13,119 bases of DNA from an uncultured Thiomonas sp. (GTDB lineage Bacteria > Pseudomonadota > Gammaproteobacteria > Burkholderiales > Burkholderiaceae_C), in the NCBI GenBank assembly GCA_937927695.1, contig CALBRU010000114.1, forward strand, positions 1 through 13,119. The letters run 5' to 3'. The stretch's first letter is position 1, and each line of letters starts with the position of its first letter. The position numbers and the translations under genes are program-made. Shown one piece after another: positions 6,508-12,671 of this stretch. The notes beneath the pieces were generated by a model. It worked only from the letters and a program-made list of their open reading frames with translations. It did not search any database and was not told the origin of the DNA.

Positions 6508-7071
6508 ATGACCCCAGAAGCTCGCAACCAAACCCCTCCTTCCCCCTGGATCGTGCGCCACGCCCATTTATTGCGCGCTGGCGGCAACGTGCTCGATGTG
6601 GCATGCGGCGGAGGTCGCCATGTGCGCTGGCTGCGGCAGCGCGGCCATACGGTGTTTGCGGTGGACCGCAACGCCCAAGCCCTCGCCGGGCTGCGCGATC
6701 TGGCGCAGGTGCAGGTGGCCGACCTGGAAGCCGGTCCCTGGCCCTACGGCGAACAAACTTTCGATGTGGTGGTCGTAACCAACTACCTCTGGCGCCCTTT
6801 GCTGCCACGCATCGTGGAAGCGGTCGCCCCCGGCGGCTTTCTGCTTTACGAAACCTTCGCCCTCGGTCAAGCCAGCGTGGGCAAGCCGTCGAATCCTGAT
6901 TTCTTGCTGCGCCCCGGCGAGTTGCTCGACGTGGTGCGCCCGGCGCTGCGCGTACTGGCCTTCGAAGACGGCTTTGTTCAAGCGCCTCACCCCGCGTATG
7001 TGCAGCGCATCGCCGCCGTGCGCGAAGCGCCGGGCGCCACCGCGGCAGGCCGATACAATCTTCCCATTTGA
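6508..7071 (+). CDS. Class I SAM-dependent methyltransferase, substrate unknown
   Basis: The 187-residue protein is a compact Rossmann-fold methyltransferase. Motif I, VLDVACGGGRHVRWL, is at residues 28-42 and binds SAM. The acidic residue after the second strand is Asp53 (AVDRN). FDVVVVTNYLWRPLL (85-99) and PGGFLLYETF (108-117) supply the later motifs. Nothing in the sequence tells the substrate: small molecule, protein or RNA are all open. The ATG at 6508 was chosen because PPSPWIVRHAHLLRAGG is the natural family N-terminus. An in-frame ATG at 6394 would add 38 residues of unrelated character derived from the polypurine leader. It is 31 bases upstream of dapA, and its last codons overlap a likely dapA -10. 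Co-transcription with dapA is likely, but I see no functional link. Confidence 0.9.
   Translation: MTPEARNQTPPSPWIVRHAHLLRAGGNVLDVACGGGRHVRWLRQRGHTVFAVDRNAQALAGLRDLAQVQVADLEAGPWPYGEQTFDVVVVTNYLWRPLLPRIVEAVAPGGFLLYETFALGQASVGKPSNPDFLLRPGELLDVVRPALRVLAFEDGFVQAPHPAYVQRIAAVREAPGATAAGRYNLPI
7054..7059 (+). promoter_or_regulatory. Candidate dapA -10 (TACAAT) inside the end of the methyltransferase gene
   Basis: TACAAT matches five of six consensus bases and would start transcription near 7066, leaving a dapA leader of about 37 bases. It coincides with the Tyr-Asn codons near the methyltransferase C-terminus. No good -35 is visible. Confidence 0.3.
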
Positions 7072-7102
7072 CAAGCAGCTCACAAGCAGCACACGCAGAA
7101 CA

Positions 7103-8005
7103 ATGTCCTCCCAACCTCTGGTCATCCGCGGCAGCATCGTCGCCTTGGTGACCCCCATGCACTCCGATGGCAGCGTGGACTACCCCGCGCTGCGCAAGCT
7201 GGTCGACTGGCACATCGAACAAGGCACCGACTGCATCAGCCCCTGCGGCACCACGGGCGAATCTCCCACCCTGCCGGTGGACGAGCACATCGAAATCGTG
7301 CGCACGGTGGTCCAACAGGCGGCTGGCCGCGTGCCCGTGATGGCCGGCGCCGGCGCCAACTCCACGCGCGAAGCCATCGAACTCTCCAAGCGCTGTCAGG
7401 AAGTCGGGGCCGATTGCGTACTCAGCGTCGTGCCCTACTACAACCGCCCCACGCAAGACGGCATGGTGGCGCATTTCACCGCCATCGCCGAGGCGATCGG
7501 CATCCCCGTGGTGCTCTACAACGTGCCGGGCCGCACCGTGGCCGATATGCAGGTGGACACTGCCCTGCGTCTCGCACAGGTGCCCGGCATCATCGGCATC
7601 AAAGAGGCCTCTGGCAACATCGACCGCGCCGCGCAGCTCATTCGGCGCGCTCCGCCGTCGTTTGCCATTTATTCCGGCGACGACCCGACCGCCGTGGCGC
7701 TGATGCTCCTGGGCGGGCATGGCAACATTAGCGTGTCAGCCAACGTCGTCCCGCGCCGCATGCACGAACTGTGCGCGGCCGCGATGGCGGGCAATGCTGC
7801 GCAGGCCAGCAAACTGCACTTCGAGCTCATCGATCTGAATCAGCAACTGTTCTGTGAACCCAACCCCATTCCGGTCAAGGAAGCACTGCGCCTAATGGGT
7901 CGCATCGACTCGGGCCTGCGACTACCCCTGACCCCCTTGCAACCGACCTTTCACGCCCCGTTGCGCGCGGCCTTGCAGGCGCTGGGCCTGCCGTTGGTTC
8001 ACTAA
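7103..8005 (+). CDS. dapA: 4-hydroxy-tetrahydrodipicolinate synthase
   Basis: DapA condenses pyruvate with aspartate semialdehyde, the first committed step of lysine and diaminopimelate (cell wall) synthesis. The 300-residue protein is a standard TIM-barrel member. The Schiff-base lysine is Lys167 in GIKEAS, the catalytic tyrosine is Tyr139 in YNVPGRT with Arg144, and CGTTGES (48-54) holds the conserved Thr pair. Tyr112 in VPYYNRP is the third proton-relay residue. The ATG at 7103 was chosen because SSQPLVIRGSIVALVTPM is the family N-terminus; the in-frame ATG at 6974 lies far inside the upstream gene. There is only a weak ribosome site (GCAGAA). It is followed after 56 bases by bamC, the same order as in E. 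coli and other proteobacteria, which supports the identification of both. Confidence 0.97.
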   Translation: MSSQPLVIRGSIVALVTPMHSDGSVDYPALRKLVDWHIEQGTDCISPCGTTGESPTLPVDEHIEIVRTVVQQAAGRVPVMAGAGANSTREAIELSKRCQEVGADCVLSVVPYYNRPTQDGMVAHFTAIAEAIGIPVVLYNVPGRTVADMQVDTALRLAQVPGIIGIKEASGNIDRAAQLIRRAPPSFAIYSGDDPTAVALMLLGGHGNISVSANVVPRRMHELCAAAMAGNAAQASKLHFELIDLNQQLFCEPNPIPVKEALRLMGRIDSGLRLPLTPLQPTFHAPLRAALQALGLPLVH

Positions 8006-8061
8006 TTTCGTTTACTGATTTTCCCCATTCACCCCTTCGCATCTCCGAGACCTTCTTGCGT

Positions 8062-9210
8062 ATGAACCTATCCAATCACTGGCGGTTGAGCGCCTTGGCC
8101 ATTGCCCTGAGCGCCGGCGCCTTCCTCAGCGGCTGCTCGTCCCTGAACACCGTTGTTCAGGGCAAGGGAGTGGACTACGAGAGCGCCAAACAGGGCAACT
8201 CGCTCGAAGTGCCGCCCGACCTCACCCAACTGGCGCGACAAGAGCAATACGTCGTTCCGGGCAGCTCCAATGCCCCGGTGAGTGCGCTCGCCTACGACAA
8301 GGGAGTGCAAACCGCCGAGCAAGTCGCCAAGGCCAACACTGTTCTGCCGCAATACCCTGGCATGCGCATCGACCAAGCGGGCGGTCAACGCTGGCTGGTG
8401 GTTGACTCCAGCCCCGATCAACTCTGGGAAAAAGTCAAAGGTTTCTGGCAGGAAAACGGCTTCTATCTCACCCAGGCTGATGCCACAACCGGCGTGATGG
8501 AAACCGACTGGGCGGAGAACCGGGCCAAACTGCCGCAAGACTTCATCCGCAAATATCTGGGCAAGGTGTTCGACAGTCTGTACGACACCGGCACGCGCGA
8601 CCGCTTCCGCACGGTGTTCGAGCGCACCCCGGACGGCAAAGGCACGCAAATCTACATCACCCACCAGACAATGAAAGAGGTCTACAACTCCAACGACAAA
8701 TCGACCACGGCCTGGGAGCCCGCCACGCCCGATCCAGGGCTCAACACCATCTTTCTGCGCAAACTCATGGTCACCCTGGGTCTGAGTGAGGAGGCGGCGA
8801 AACAACGCATCGAAAATCCAGTGCAGCTGGCCCAACCGGTTGCCTCGAAACTCGTGGACGACGGCCTGGCGCTGCAATTGCAGGACGGGTTCGAGACCGC
8901 TTGGCGCAAGGTCAGCCTGGCGATCAACACCGCAGGCTTCACCGTGATCGAACGCAACCGCGCAGAAGGCCGCTTCGATGTGCGCTACATCAGTGCTGAA
9001 GCCGCGCTCAAGGCCTCTCAGGACAGCACGGGATTCTTTGGCAAGCTGTTCGGCAAAAAGGAAAGCGAGCCCAAGCCGGCCGACTACCGCATTGCCCTGC
9101 AAAACGCCGGGACGCAAACCGTGGTGACCGTGCAGACACTTGAGGGCAAGCCGCTGCAGACCGACGACGCGCGCAAGATTCTGCAAATCCTGCAACAGCA
9201 GATTCAGTAA
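8062..9210 (+). CDS. bamC: Outer-membrane protein assembly lipoprotein BamC (NlpB)
   Basis: BamC is a lipoprotein subunit of the BAM complex that inserts beta-barrel proteins into the outer membrane. The protein has 382 residues, close to family size. A signal peptide ends in the lipobox LSGC, giving lipidated Cys25. The unstructured N-terminal stretch with DYESAKQGNSLEVPPDL (39-55) is the part that in E. coli lies on BamD. Two helix-grip domains follow, about 105-235 and about 265-380, the second starting near LVDDGLALQLQDGFETAWRKV. The ATG at 8062 is preferred; a TTG two codons earlier is the only near alternative, and the ribosome site is weak either way. It is downstream of dapA, as in other proteobacteria, and ends at a terminator preceded by another hairpin. 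Confidence 0.94.
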   Translation: MNLSNHWRLSALAIALSAGAFLSGCSSLNTVVQGKGVDYESAKQGNSLEVPPDLTQLARQEQYVVPGSSNAPVSALAYDKGVQTAEQVAKANTVLPQYPGMRIDQAGGQRWLVVDSSPDQLWEKVKGFWQENGFYLTQADATTGVMETDWAENRAKLPQDFIRKYLGKVFDSLYDTGTRDRFRTVFERTPDGKGTQIYITHQTMKEVYNSNDKSTTAWEPATPDPGLNTIFLRKLMVTLGLSEEAAKQRIENPVQLAQPVASKLVDDGLALQLQDGFETAWRKVSLAINTAGFTVIERNRAEGRFDVRYISAEAALKASQDSTGFFGKLFGKKESEPKPADYRIALQNAGTQTVVTVQTLEGKPLQTDDARKILQILQQQIQ

Positions 9211-9226
9211 GCCGTAAGTCACCCAA

Positions 9227-9254
9227 GACCATGGCCAACTTGAGGGCTATGGTC
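9227..9254 (+). other. Hairpin in the bamC 3' region, upstream of the terminator
   Basis: GACCATGGCC (9227-9236) and GGCTATGGTC (9245-9254) form a 10-bp stem with one G-U pair and an eight-base loop. No T run follows, so it is not a second canonical terminator. It sits 17 bases after the bamC stop. Confidence 0.55.
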
Positions 9255-9272
9255 GACCAAAATTCAGACAAC

Positions 9273-9300
9273 AAAAAAGCCGGCTTGCGCCGGCTTTTTT
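9273..9300. terminator. Bidirectional rho-independent terminator between bamC and the small lipoprotein gene
   Basis: Six A, then GCCGGC (9279-9284), loop TTGC, GCCGGC (9289-9294) and six T: a perfect 12-bp stem counting A-T pairs. It lies between the stops of two convergent genes and serves either strand. Confidence 0.95.
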
Positions 9301-9315
9301 GCGTCTGCAAAGAAA

Positions 9316-9549
9316 TTACTTGGCAGCGCTGGCGCCAGATGCAGCAGCAGCCGGGGCCGAAGCAGCGGCGGGAGCCGAAGCAGCAGCGGGAGCCGAAGCA
9401 GCAGCAGGCGCCGAGGCCGGAGCCGAGGCAGCAGCGGGGGCAGAGGCAGCAGCGGGAGCCGAAGCAGCCGGAGCGGCTTCTTCTTTTTTACCGCAAGCGG
9501 CCAGGGCGAGAGCGGCGATCATGGATGCCAGCAGAAGGGACTTTTTCAT
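9316..9549 (-). CDS. Small Ala/Pro/Ser-repeat lipoprotein, function unknown
   Basis: The 77-residue product has a clean lipoprotein signal: Lys-Lys start, hydrophobic core, and lipobox LAAC giving Cys19. The charged GKKEEA follows. The rest is low complexity, about seven units of APAAAS type with one short unit, ending SGASAAK. After processing, a lipid-anchored 59-residue flexible tail would remain. AGAGGAAA a few bases before the ATG is a strong ribosome site. The intact reading frame, signal and a shared terminator all argue for a real gene despite the low complexity. Similar tiny GKKEE-type lipoproteins occur in beta-proteobacteria (recalled, not checked); no function is known to me. Ala/Pro tails often act as spacers spanning periplasm or cell wall, but that is speculation here. 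The gene is monocistronic with a relatively AT-rich upstream region. Confidence 0.85.
   Translation of the reverse strand: MKKSLLLASMIAALALAACGKKEEAAPAASAPAAASAPAAASAPASAPAAASAPAAASAPAAASAPAAAASGASAAK
9337..9474. repeat. 18-bp tandem repeats encoding APAAAS units
   Basis: Five full 18-base units, at 9361, 9379, 9397, 9427 and 9445, differ by only one to three bases from a consensus like AGCAGCAGCGGGAGCCGA. A 12-base short unit sits at 9415-9426, and partial units lie at both ends. All changes keep the reading frame of the small lipoprotein gene. Confidence 0.9.
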
Positions 9550-9661
9550 TACTTTCCTCTAAGCGTCAGTCAAAATGGGGGTTGGCCCGAAAAAATTCTT
9601 TACCGTCCTGATTGAACCCAATCGCAACCAGAACCGGTTTGCATATCAAGTTCAGCTCATA

Positions 9662-9667
9662 AGTATA
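9662..9667 (-). promoter_or_regulatory. Possible -10 (TATACT) for the small lipoprotein gene
   Basis: TATACT on the minus strand matches five of six consensus bases and would give a leader of about 105 bases. No consensus -35 is present at 17 bases. The surrounding 9550-9731 is clearly more AT-rich than the genes and holds no coding sequence that I can support. The long leader could equally mean a promoter nearer the gene that I cannot recognise. Confidence 0.25.
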
Positions 9668-9731
9668 GTGGGACTTCGGGTTATCCCCGTGTTGCAATTT
9701 CAAGGTTCCGAATTGGCATGTTGCAAAATTG

Positions 9732-10220
9732 TCACAAACCCAGAATCACCGCAGGAAATGCCGGGGTGGCCTGCTCCCAGACCTCGTTGAAACGCATGCG
9801 CAAGGCGTGCACACGCGCAGCCGTCTGCAAGGTCTCGCCCGACATCCATGTCGCGGTGTGTGCATAGACGGCGCAACGAGGCGCTCCTGCCATTTCGACC
9901 AGTCCGCGAGCGCCAGTTTCGGCAATCTGGCGACAACTCACCAGGTGAGCGAAGTCGCGGCGGAACGCTGCGAAGCGCGGAAAACGTTCTCTCACCTGGC
10001 TCCAGTCGAGCGCCAAAAACCGCAGGGCATCAAGGCGCCGGGCATCGCGCAGCGCCCATTGCTCCAGTTGCTGGATGAACGCGGGCTGATTCAACGGCCA
10101 GGCACGATAGTCGGCGCTAAAACAGTAAAGACTCGCTCCTTGATCGGCCACAAGCGCGCAGAGGGCCGCATGAGCTTGAGTGCGCGACGCGAAGGGCATA
10201 TCTTGGCCGGGCAATGTCAT
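9732..10220 (-). CDS. Uncharacterised beta-proteobacterial protein (DUF7931-like)
   Basis: The 162-residue protein carries no motif for a known reaction. Its recognisable pattern is SLYCFSADYRAWPLN (30-44), then a region rich in Arg and Leu (about 57-72), ending in RFPRFAAFRRDFAHLVSCR (79-97). I recall this family as DUF7931, found next to cupin/RoxA genes in Burkholderiales; the name is from memory. It has no signal peptide or membrane helix, so it is likely soluble. The FSxDYxxWPL start followed by an RR-rich segment is somewhat like the N-terminal half of degenerate phospholipase-D-like domains, a loose suggestion. The ATG at 10220 has no good ribosome site, and the ATG at 10199 (residue 8) is an alternative. 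It follows roxA on the same strand after 68 bases that contain part of a palindromic element, so coupling to roxA is uncertain. Confidence 0.8.
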   Translation of the reverse strand: MTLPGQDMPFASRTQAHAALCALVADQGASLYCFSADYRAWPLNQPAFIQQLEQWALRDARRLDALRFLALDWSQVRERFPRFAAFRRDFAHLVSCRQIAETGARGLVEMAGAPRCAVYAHTATWMSGETLQTAARVHALRMRFNEVWEQATPAFPAVILGL

Positions 10221-10288
10221 CTGGATGTCACTCGGGTTTGCTAGGTGGACGAACTCTCGGCTGAACGCTCACTGGACTACCCTCCTCG

Positions 10289-11458
10289 CTACGCTCGACT
10301 CCCCGTGGGAGTTGAGCGCTCATGGCCCGGCTGCAACCAGCCGATGGCACACCAGTCGGCCAAGGCGGTCAGCTCTGCCGAAGTCGCCGTCTGAACCTGC
10401 GCAGCGCTCAGGTTTTGCTGATCGGCCAGTTGGCGCAGCAACGCGGAGGACGCCAATGCAGCATCCACCTTCTCTCCATTGAGAAACAGCGCCTGCTCGG
10501 TGTAGAGCATCTTGCTGCGGCGATCGAGCCGACAACCCGTCTGCCGACACGCGCGGCGCAATGTGGCGGCAGGGGTTTCGACGCTTTCGAACCAGACCTG
10601 GGGCTTGGGAGTGGTGAGGTAAAGACCGAGCACGTTCTCGAACATCGCGGCGTCGGGTTTGAGTCGGTTGAAAGCCTCGCGGGCAAACTTCACCATGGCC
10701 TCGGGTAGTCGCGCAGGAGACGCCCCCGAGCGCAGCGGCGGATCGCGGTAGATCGCGCCGCCTTGCTGCGCCTCCGCCAGTTGCCACAGCACTTCCTTGA
10801 GCAACTCGCCCTGCGGCGGCGCGCGAAAGCCCACCGAATACGTCATGCAATCGCCGCTGGCCGCGATGCCGTCGTGGCCCCAGCCGGGGGGCAGATAGAG
10901 CATGTCGCCGGGTTCGAGGATCAGGTCTTCCTCGGGCGTGAATTTCGCCAGCAGCTTGACCGGTTTGCCCGCTTGCAGCGTGGCGTCTTCCACCGGGCCG
11001 ATGCGCCAGCGCCGCCGCCCGGCGGCTTGCAGCAGGAACACGTCGTAAGCATCTTGGTGCGGCCCAACGCCGCCGCCCTCGCTGGCCCACGAAATCATCA
11101 GGTCGTCGAGCCGCGCGTCGGGAATGAAGCGGAATTGCCGCAGCAAATCGCCTGCGGCATCGACGTGCAGGTTCACCCCCTGAACCAGCAGCGTCCAGTT
11201 GCGCTGCTCGACGGGCGGAAGCTGCTTGCGCGAAAAAGGCCCGTGATCGAGCTGCCAGCGGCGACCCGCGCGCTGCAACAGGCGCGATTCGACATCTTCA
11301 TGCGCGGCCAGAGCAAACAGTTGCGCGCGGGTCAGCAGGGGCTTGAAGCCCGCAAAGGCCTGACGCAGCAGCAGCGGTTTACGCTGCCAGATTTCGCGCA
11401 GAAAGCGGGCTTCGGTGAAGGCCCCCCAATGAAGCGTCGCAGTTGACATCTTTGTCAT
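10289..11458 (-). CDS. roxA: Ribosomal protein uL16-type 3-hydroxylase (RoxA/YcfD cupin, JmjC-like 2-oxoglutarate oxygenase)
   Basis: RoxA enzymes hydroxylate an arginine of ribosomal protein uL16 using Fe(II), O2 and 2-oxoglutarate. The cupin/JmjC core carries the iron triad HxD...H as His134 and Asp136 (VGPHQDAYDVF) and His195 (PPGWGHDG), spaced as in E. coli YcfD. After the core a helical dimerisation part and a C-terminal winged-helix-like part follow, giving 389 residues. ATG 11458 or ATG 11449 (three codons later) could be the start; GGA three bases before 11458 is weak. The last ten residues are encoded largely by a palindromic DNA element that also lies next to the stop, so the tail looks acquired. 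The gene is divergent from slyD across 65 bases. Substrate assignment follows family knowledge; other ribosomal proteins remain possible. Confidence 0.9.
   Translation of the reverse strand: MTKMSTATLHWGAFTEARFLREIWQRKPLLLRQAFAGFKPLLTRAQLFALAAHEDVESRLLQRAGRRWQLDHGPFSRKQLPPVEQRNWTLLVQGVNLHVDAAGDLLRQFRFIPDARLDDLMISWASEGGGVGPHQDAYDVFLLQAAGRRRWRIGPVEDATLQAGKPVKLLAKFTPEEDLILEPGDMLYLPPGWGHDGIAASGDCMTYSVGFRAPPQGELLKEVLWQLAEAQQGGAIYRDPPLRSGASPARLPEAMVKFAREAFNRLKPDAAMFENVLGLYLTTPKPQVWFESVETPAATLRRACRQTGCRLDRRSKMLYTEQALFLNGEKVDAALASSALLRQLADQQNLSAAQVQTATSAELTALADWCAIGWLQPGHERSTPTGSRA
10292..10318. repeat. Palindromic element forming the 3' end of roxA
   Basis: CGCTCGACTCCC (10292-10303), loop CGT, and GGGAGTTGAGCG (10307-10318) make a 12-bp stem with one G-T pair. 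The perfect palindrome TGAGCGCTCA (10313-10322) overlaps one arm. A related TGAACGCTCACTGG lies at 10262-10275, which matches TGAGCGCTCATGG (10313-10325) with one substitution and one gap. No T run follows on either strand, so it is not an ordinary terminator. Confidence 0.6.
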
Positions 11459-11523
11459 GTTCCAATGCGGGCGAACTTTTGGTCGTTCCCCGTTTCCATA
11501 CTCAGACTCCAGCGAGCATAACC

Positions 11524-12030
11524 ATGAAAATTACCGAAGGCCTTGTCGCCACCCTGTCCTGGCGCATGACAGACTCGCAAGGCGAGTTGATCGACGAAAA
11601 CGCCGAAGGCGACGATTTCTATGTCGGCGGCGACGATCTGCTGCCGCGCATGGCCGAGCAGATGCTGGGCATGGGCGTGGGCGACAAGGGCGACATCTAC
11701 CTGCAGCCAGAAGATACCTTCGGCGACTATGACGCCGACTTGCTGCTGGTCGAAGACCGCAAGCTGTTTCCCGCCGAACTCGAAGAGGGCATGATGTTCG
11801 AGCAACTGCCCGAGGGCTGCGCGCCAGGCGATGCCGATGCCTTCTACACCGTGACCGAAATTCACGACGACAAGGTGCTGCTCGACGGCAACCATCCGCT
11901 AGCCGGTATGGCGCTGCGCATCGAGTACACCGTGCTGGACGTGCGCGAGGCCGATCCCGACGAAATCGAGGCGCAGAGCGCCCTGCTCGATTCGGCTGAT
12001 GCAGGGCTGTTTCTCCCCGGCGAGAAATAA
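11524..12030 (+). CDS. slyD: SlyD-like FKBP-type peptidyl-prolyl isomerase/chaperone
   Basis: The 168-residue protein is a cytoplasmic FKBP of the SlyD type, with an FKBP domain interrupted by an insert-in-flap chaperone domain (about 70-125). The hallmark DGNHPLAGM at residues 121-129 and the barrel ending RIEYTVLDVREA at 132-143 are clear. VGGDDLLPRMAEQMLGMGVGDK is the FKBP loop region. The C-terminal tail is short and acidic-hydrophobic with no His or Cys cluster, so the nickel-binding extension of E. coli SlyD is absent. The protein is very acidic overall. The ATG at 11524 was preferred over one at 11443 because KITEGLVATLSWRM is the family N-terminus. The ribosome site (GAG) is weak. It is divergent from roxA and convergent with the DUF2062 gene. 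Nickel-related roles are unlikely to be shared. Confidence 0.93.
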   Translation: MKITEGLVATLSWRMTDSQGELIDENAEGDDFYVGGDDLLPRMAEQMLGMGVGDKGDIYLQPEDTFGDYDADLLLVEDRKLFPAELEEGMMFEQLPEGCAPGDADAFYTVTEIHDDKVLLDGNHPLAGMALRIEYTVLDVREADPDEIEAQSALLDSADAGLFLPGEK

Positions 12031-12052
12031 ACCCCGCGGTAAACCCCGCTGT
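12029..12052. repeat. Twelve-base tandem duplication at the slyD stop codon
   Basis: AAACCCCGCGGT (12029-12040) is followed directly by AAACCCCGCTGT (12041-12052), one base different. The first copy starts inside the TAA stop of slyD. It looks like a small slippage duplication. Confidence 0.7.
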
Positions 12053-12058
12053 TAGACG

Positions 12059-12643
12059 TCATTCTCGGTTTTTCTGCTGCGCGCTGGCTGCTTCGCGCGC
12101 CAGCCGCGCTTTTTTGCGCGCGCGCCATTCCAGCCGCAGATGCAAACTCCAACCGAACAGGGTGATGAAATAGCCGACAACGGCCAGAATGAGCGCCAGC
12201 AGCGGGACACCGACAAACAGCGGCGTGCCCAGATTCCAGGCCCAGTGCGCCAGCGCGACGGTCGAATCCCAGAGGTGCAGCCAGTCGAAATCGGGCGGCG
12301 CGGTGAGCCTTTGCGCGGCCTGCGCGGGGCTGACCAGCACGCCGAGCTTGTAGGCCACGAGGTAGAGCGGCACGATGGTGAGCGGATTGCTGTAGAGCGT
12401 CATCACCAGGGCGATGGGAAAGTTGCATCGCACCAGCACAGCCAGAATACCGGCGGTGAGCATCTGGAACGGGCCGGGAATCAAACCGCCGATCATGCCC
12501 GCCGCCACCGCCAGCGCCACGCTGCGGCGGTTCAGACTCCACAGCGCCGGGTGCGCAATGTATTTGGCGAAGGGGCGCAGCACCGGGCTGCCTTGCATCG
12601 CCTCGAATTTGCGCACCAGCAGCTTGGCCCAACGGCGTGCCAT
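12059..12643 (-). CDS. DUF2062 family membrane protein
   Basis: The 194-residue protein belongs to DUF2062 by its hydrophobic region starting with SVALAVAAGMIGGLIPGPFQ and the motif NPLTIVPLYL. Three or four membrane segments can be seen: about residues 40-65, 70-95, an uncertain one before 100, and 139-168. The C-terminus is strongly basic (RARKKARLA) and would be cytoplasmic. Function is not known; some relatives are fused to glycosyltransferases. The ATG at 12643 has AGAGG seven bases upstream and is 28 bases after the dut stop, so the two are likely one operon. The longer frame to 12694 would run into dut and is not needed. The 3' coding end contains, on the other strand, a terminator-like structure for slyD. 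Confidence 0.88.
   Translation of the reverse strand: MARRWAKLLVRKFEAMQGSPVLRPFAKYIAHPALWSLNRRSVALAVAAGMIGGLIPGPFQMLTAGILAVLVRCNFPIALVMTLYSNPLTIVPLYLVAYKLGVLVSPAQAAQRLTAPPDFDWLHLWDSTVALAHWAWNLGTPLFVGVPLLALILAVVGYFITLFGWSLHLRLEWRARKKARLAREAASAQQKNRE
12079..12115 (+). terminator. Candidate slyD terminator inside the DUF2062 coding end
   Basis: On the plus strand, GCGC-GCTGGC (12079-12088) pairs with GCCAGC (12099-12104), one bulged C, and GCGC (12106-12109), followed by six T (12110-12115). The loop is ten bases. It lies about 50 bases after the slyD stop and is wholly within the convergent gene, where the T run reads as Lys codons. Confidence 0.6.
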
Positions 12644-12671
12644 GTGACAGCCTCTGTGTGTTCCGTGCGGA

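Noticed and set aside
7068..7073. Perfect TTGACA just upstream of dapA
   Set aside because: No -10 lies 16-18 bases downstream, and it overlaps the methyltransferase stop; likely chance.
7071..7090. Direct repeat ACAAGCAGC twice, 11 bases apart, before dapA
   Set aside because: Short and low in complexity; no other copies seen to suggest a binding site array.
6443..7720. A 425-codon minus-strand open frame across the methyltransferase and dapA
   Set aside because: It crosses two well-supported genes, is Arg/Gly/Ala-rich without domains, and has no credible start signals.
8068..9222. A 384-codon open frame on the minus strand covering all of bamC
   Set aside because: It mirrors bamC, whose product has a lipobox and family domains. 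The antisense product has no recognisable motif; long antisense frames are common in GC-rich DNA.
9337..9474. Possible CRISPR-like array, because of the 18-base periodicity
   Set aside because: The units are contiguous without spacers and encode an in-frame lipoprotein tail.
9690..9730. Two TGTTGCAA copies 29 bases apart in the AT-rich gap
   Set aside because: Only eight bases shared in an AT-rich stretch; not enough to call a regulatory site.
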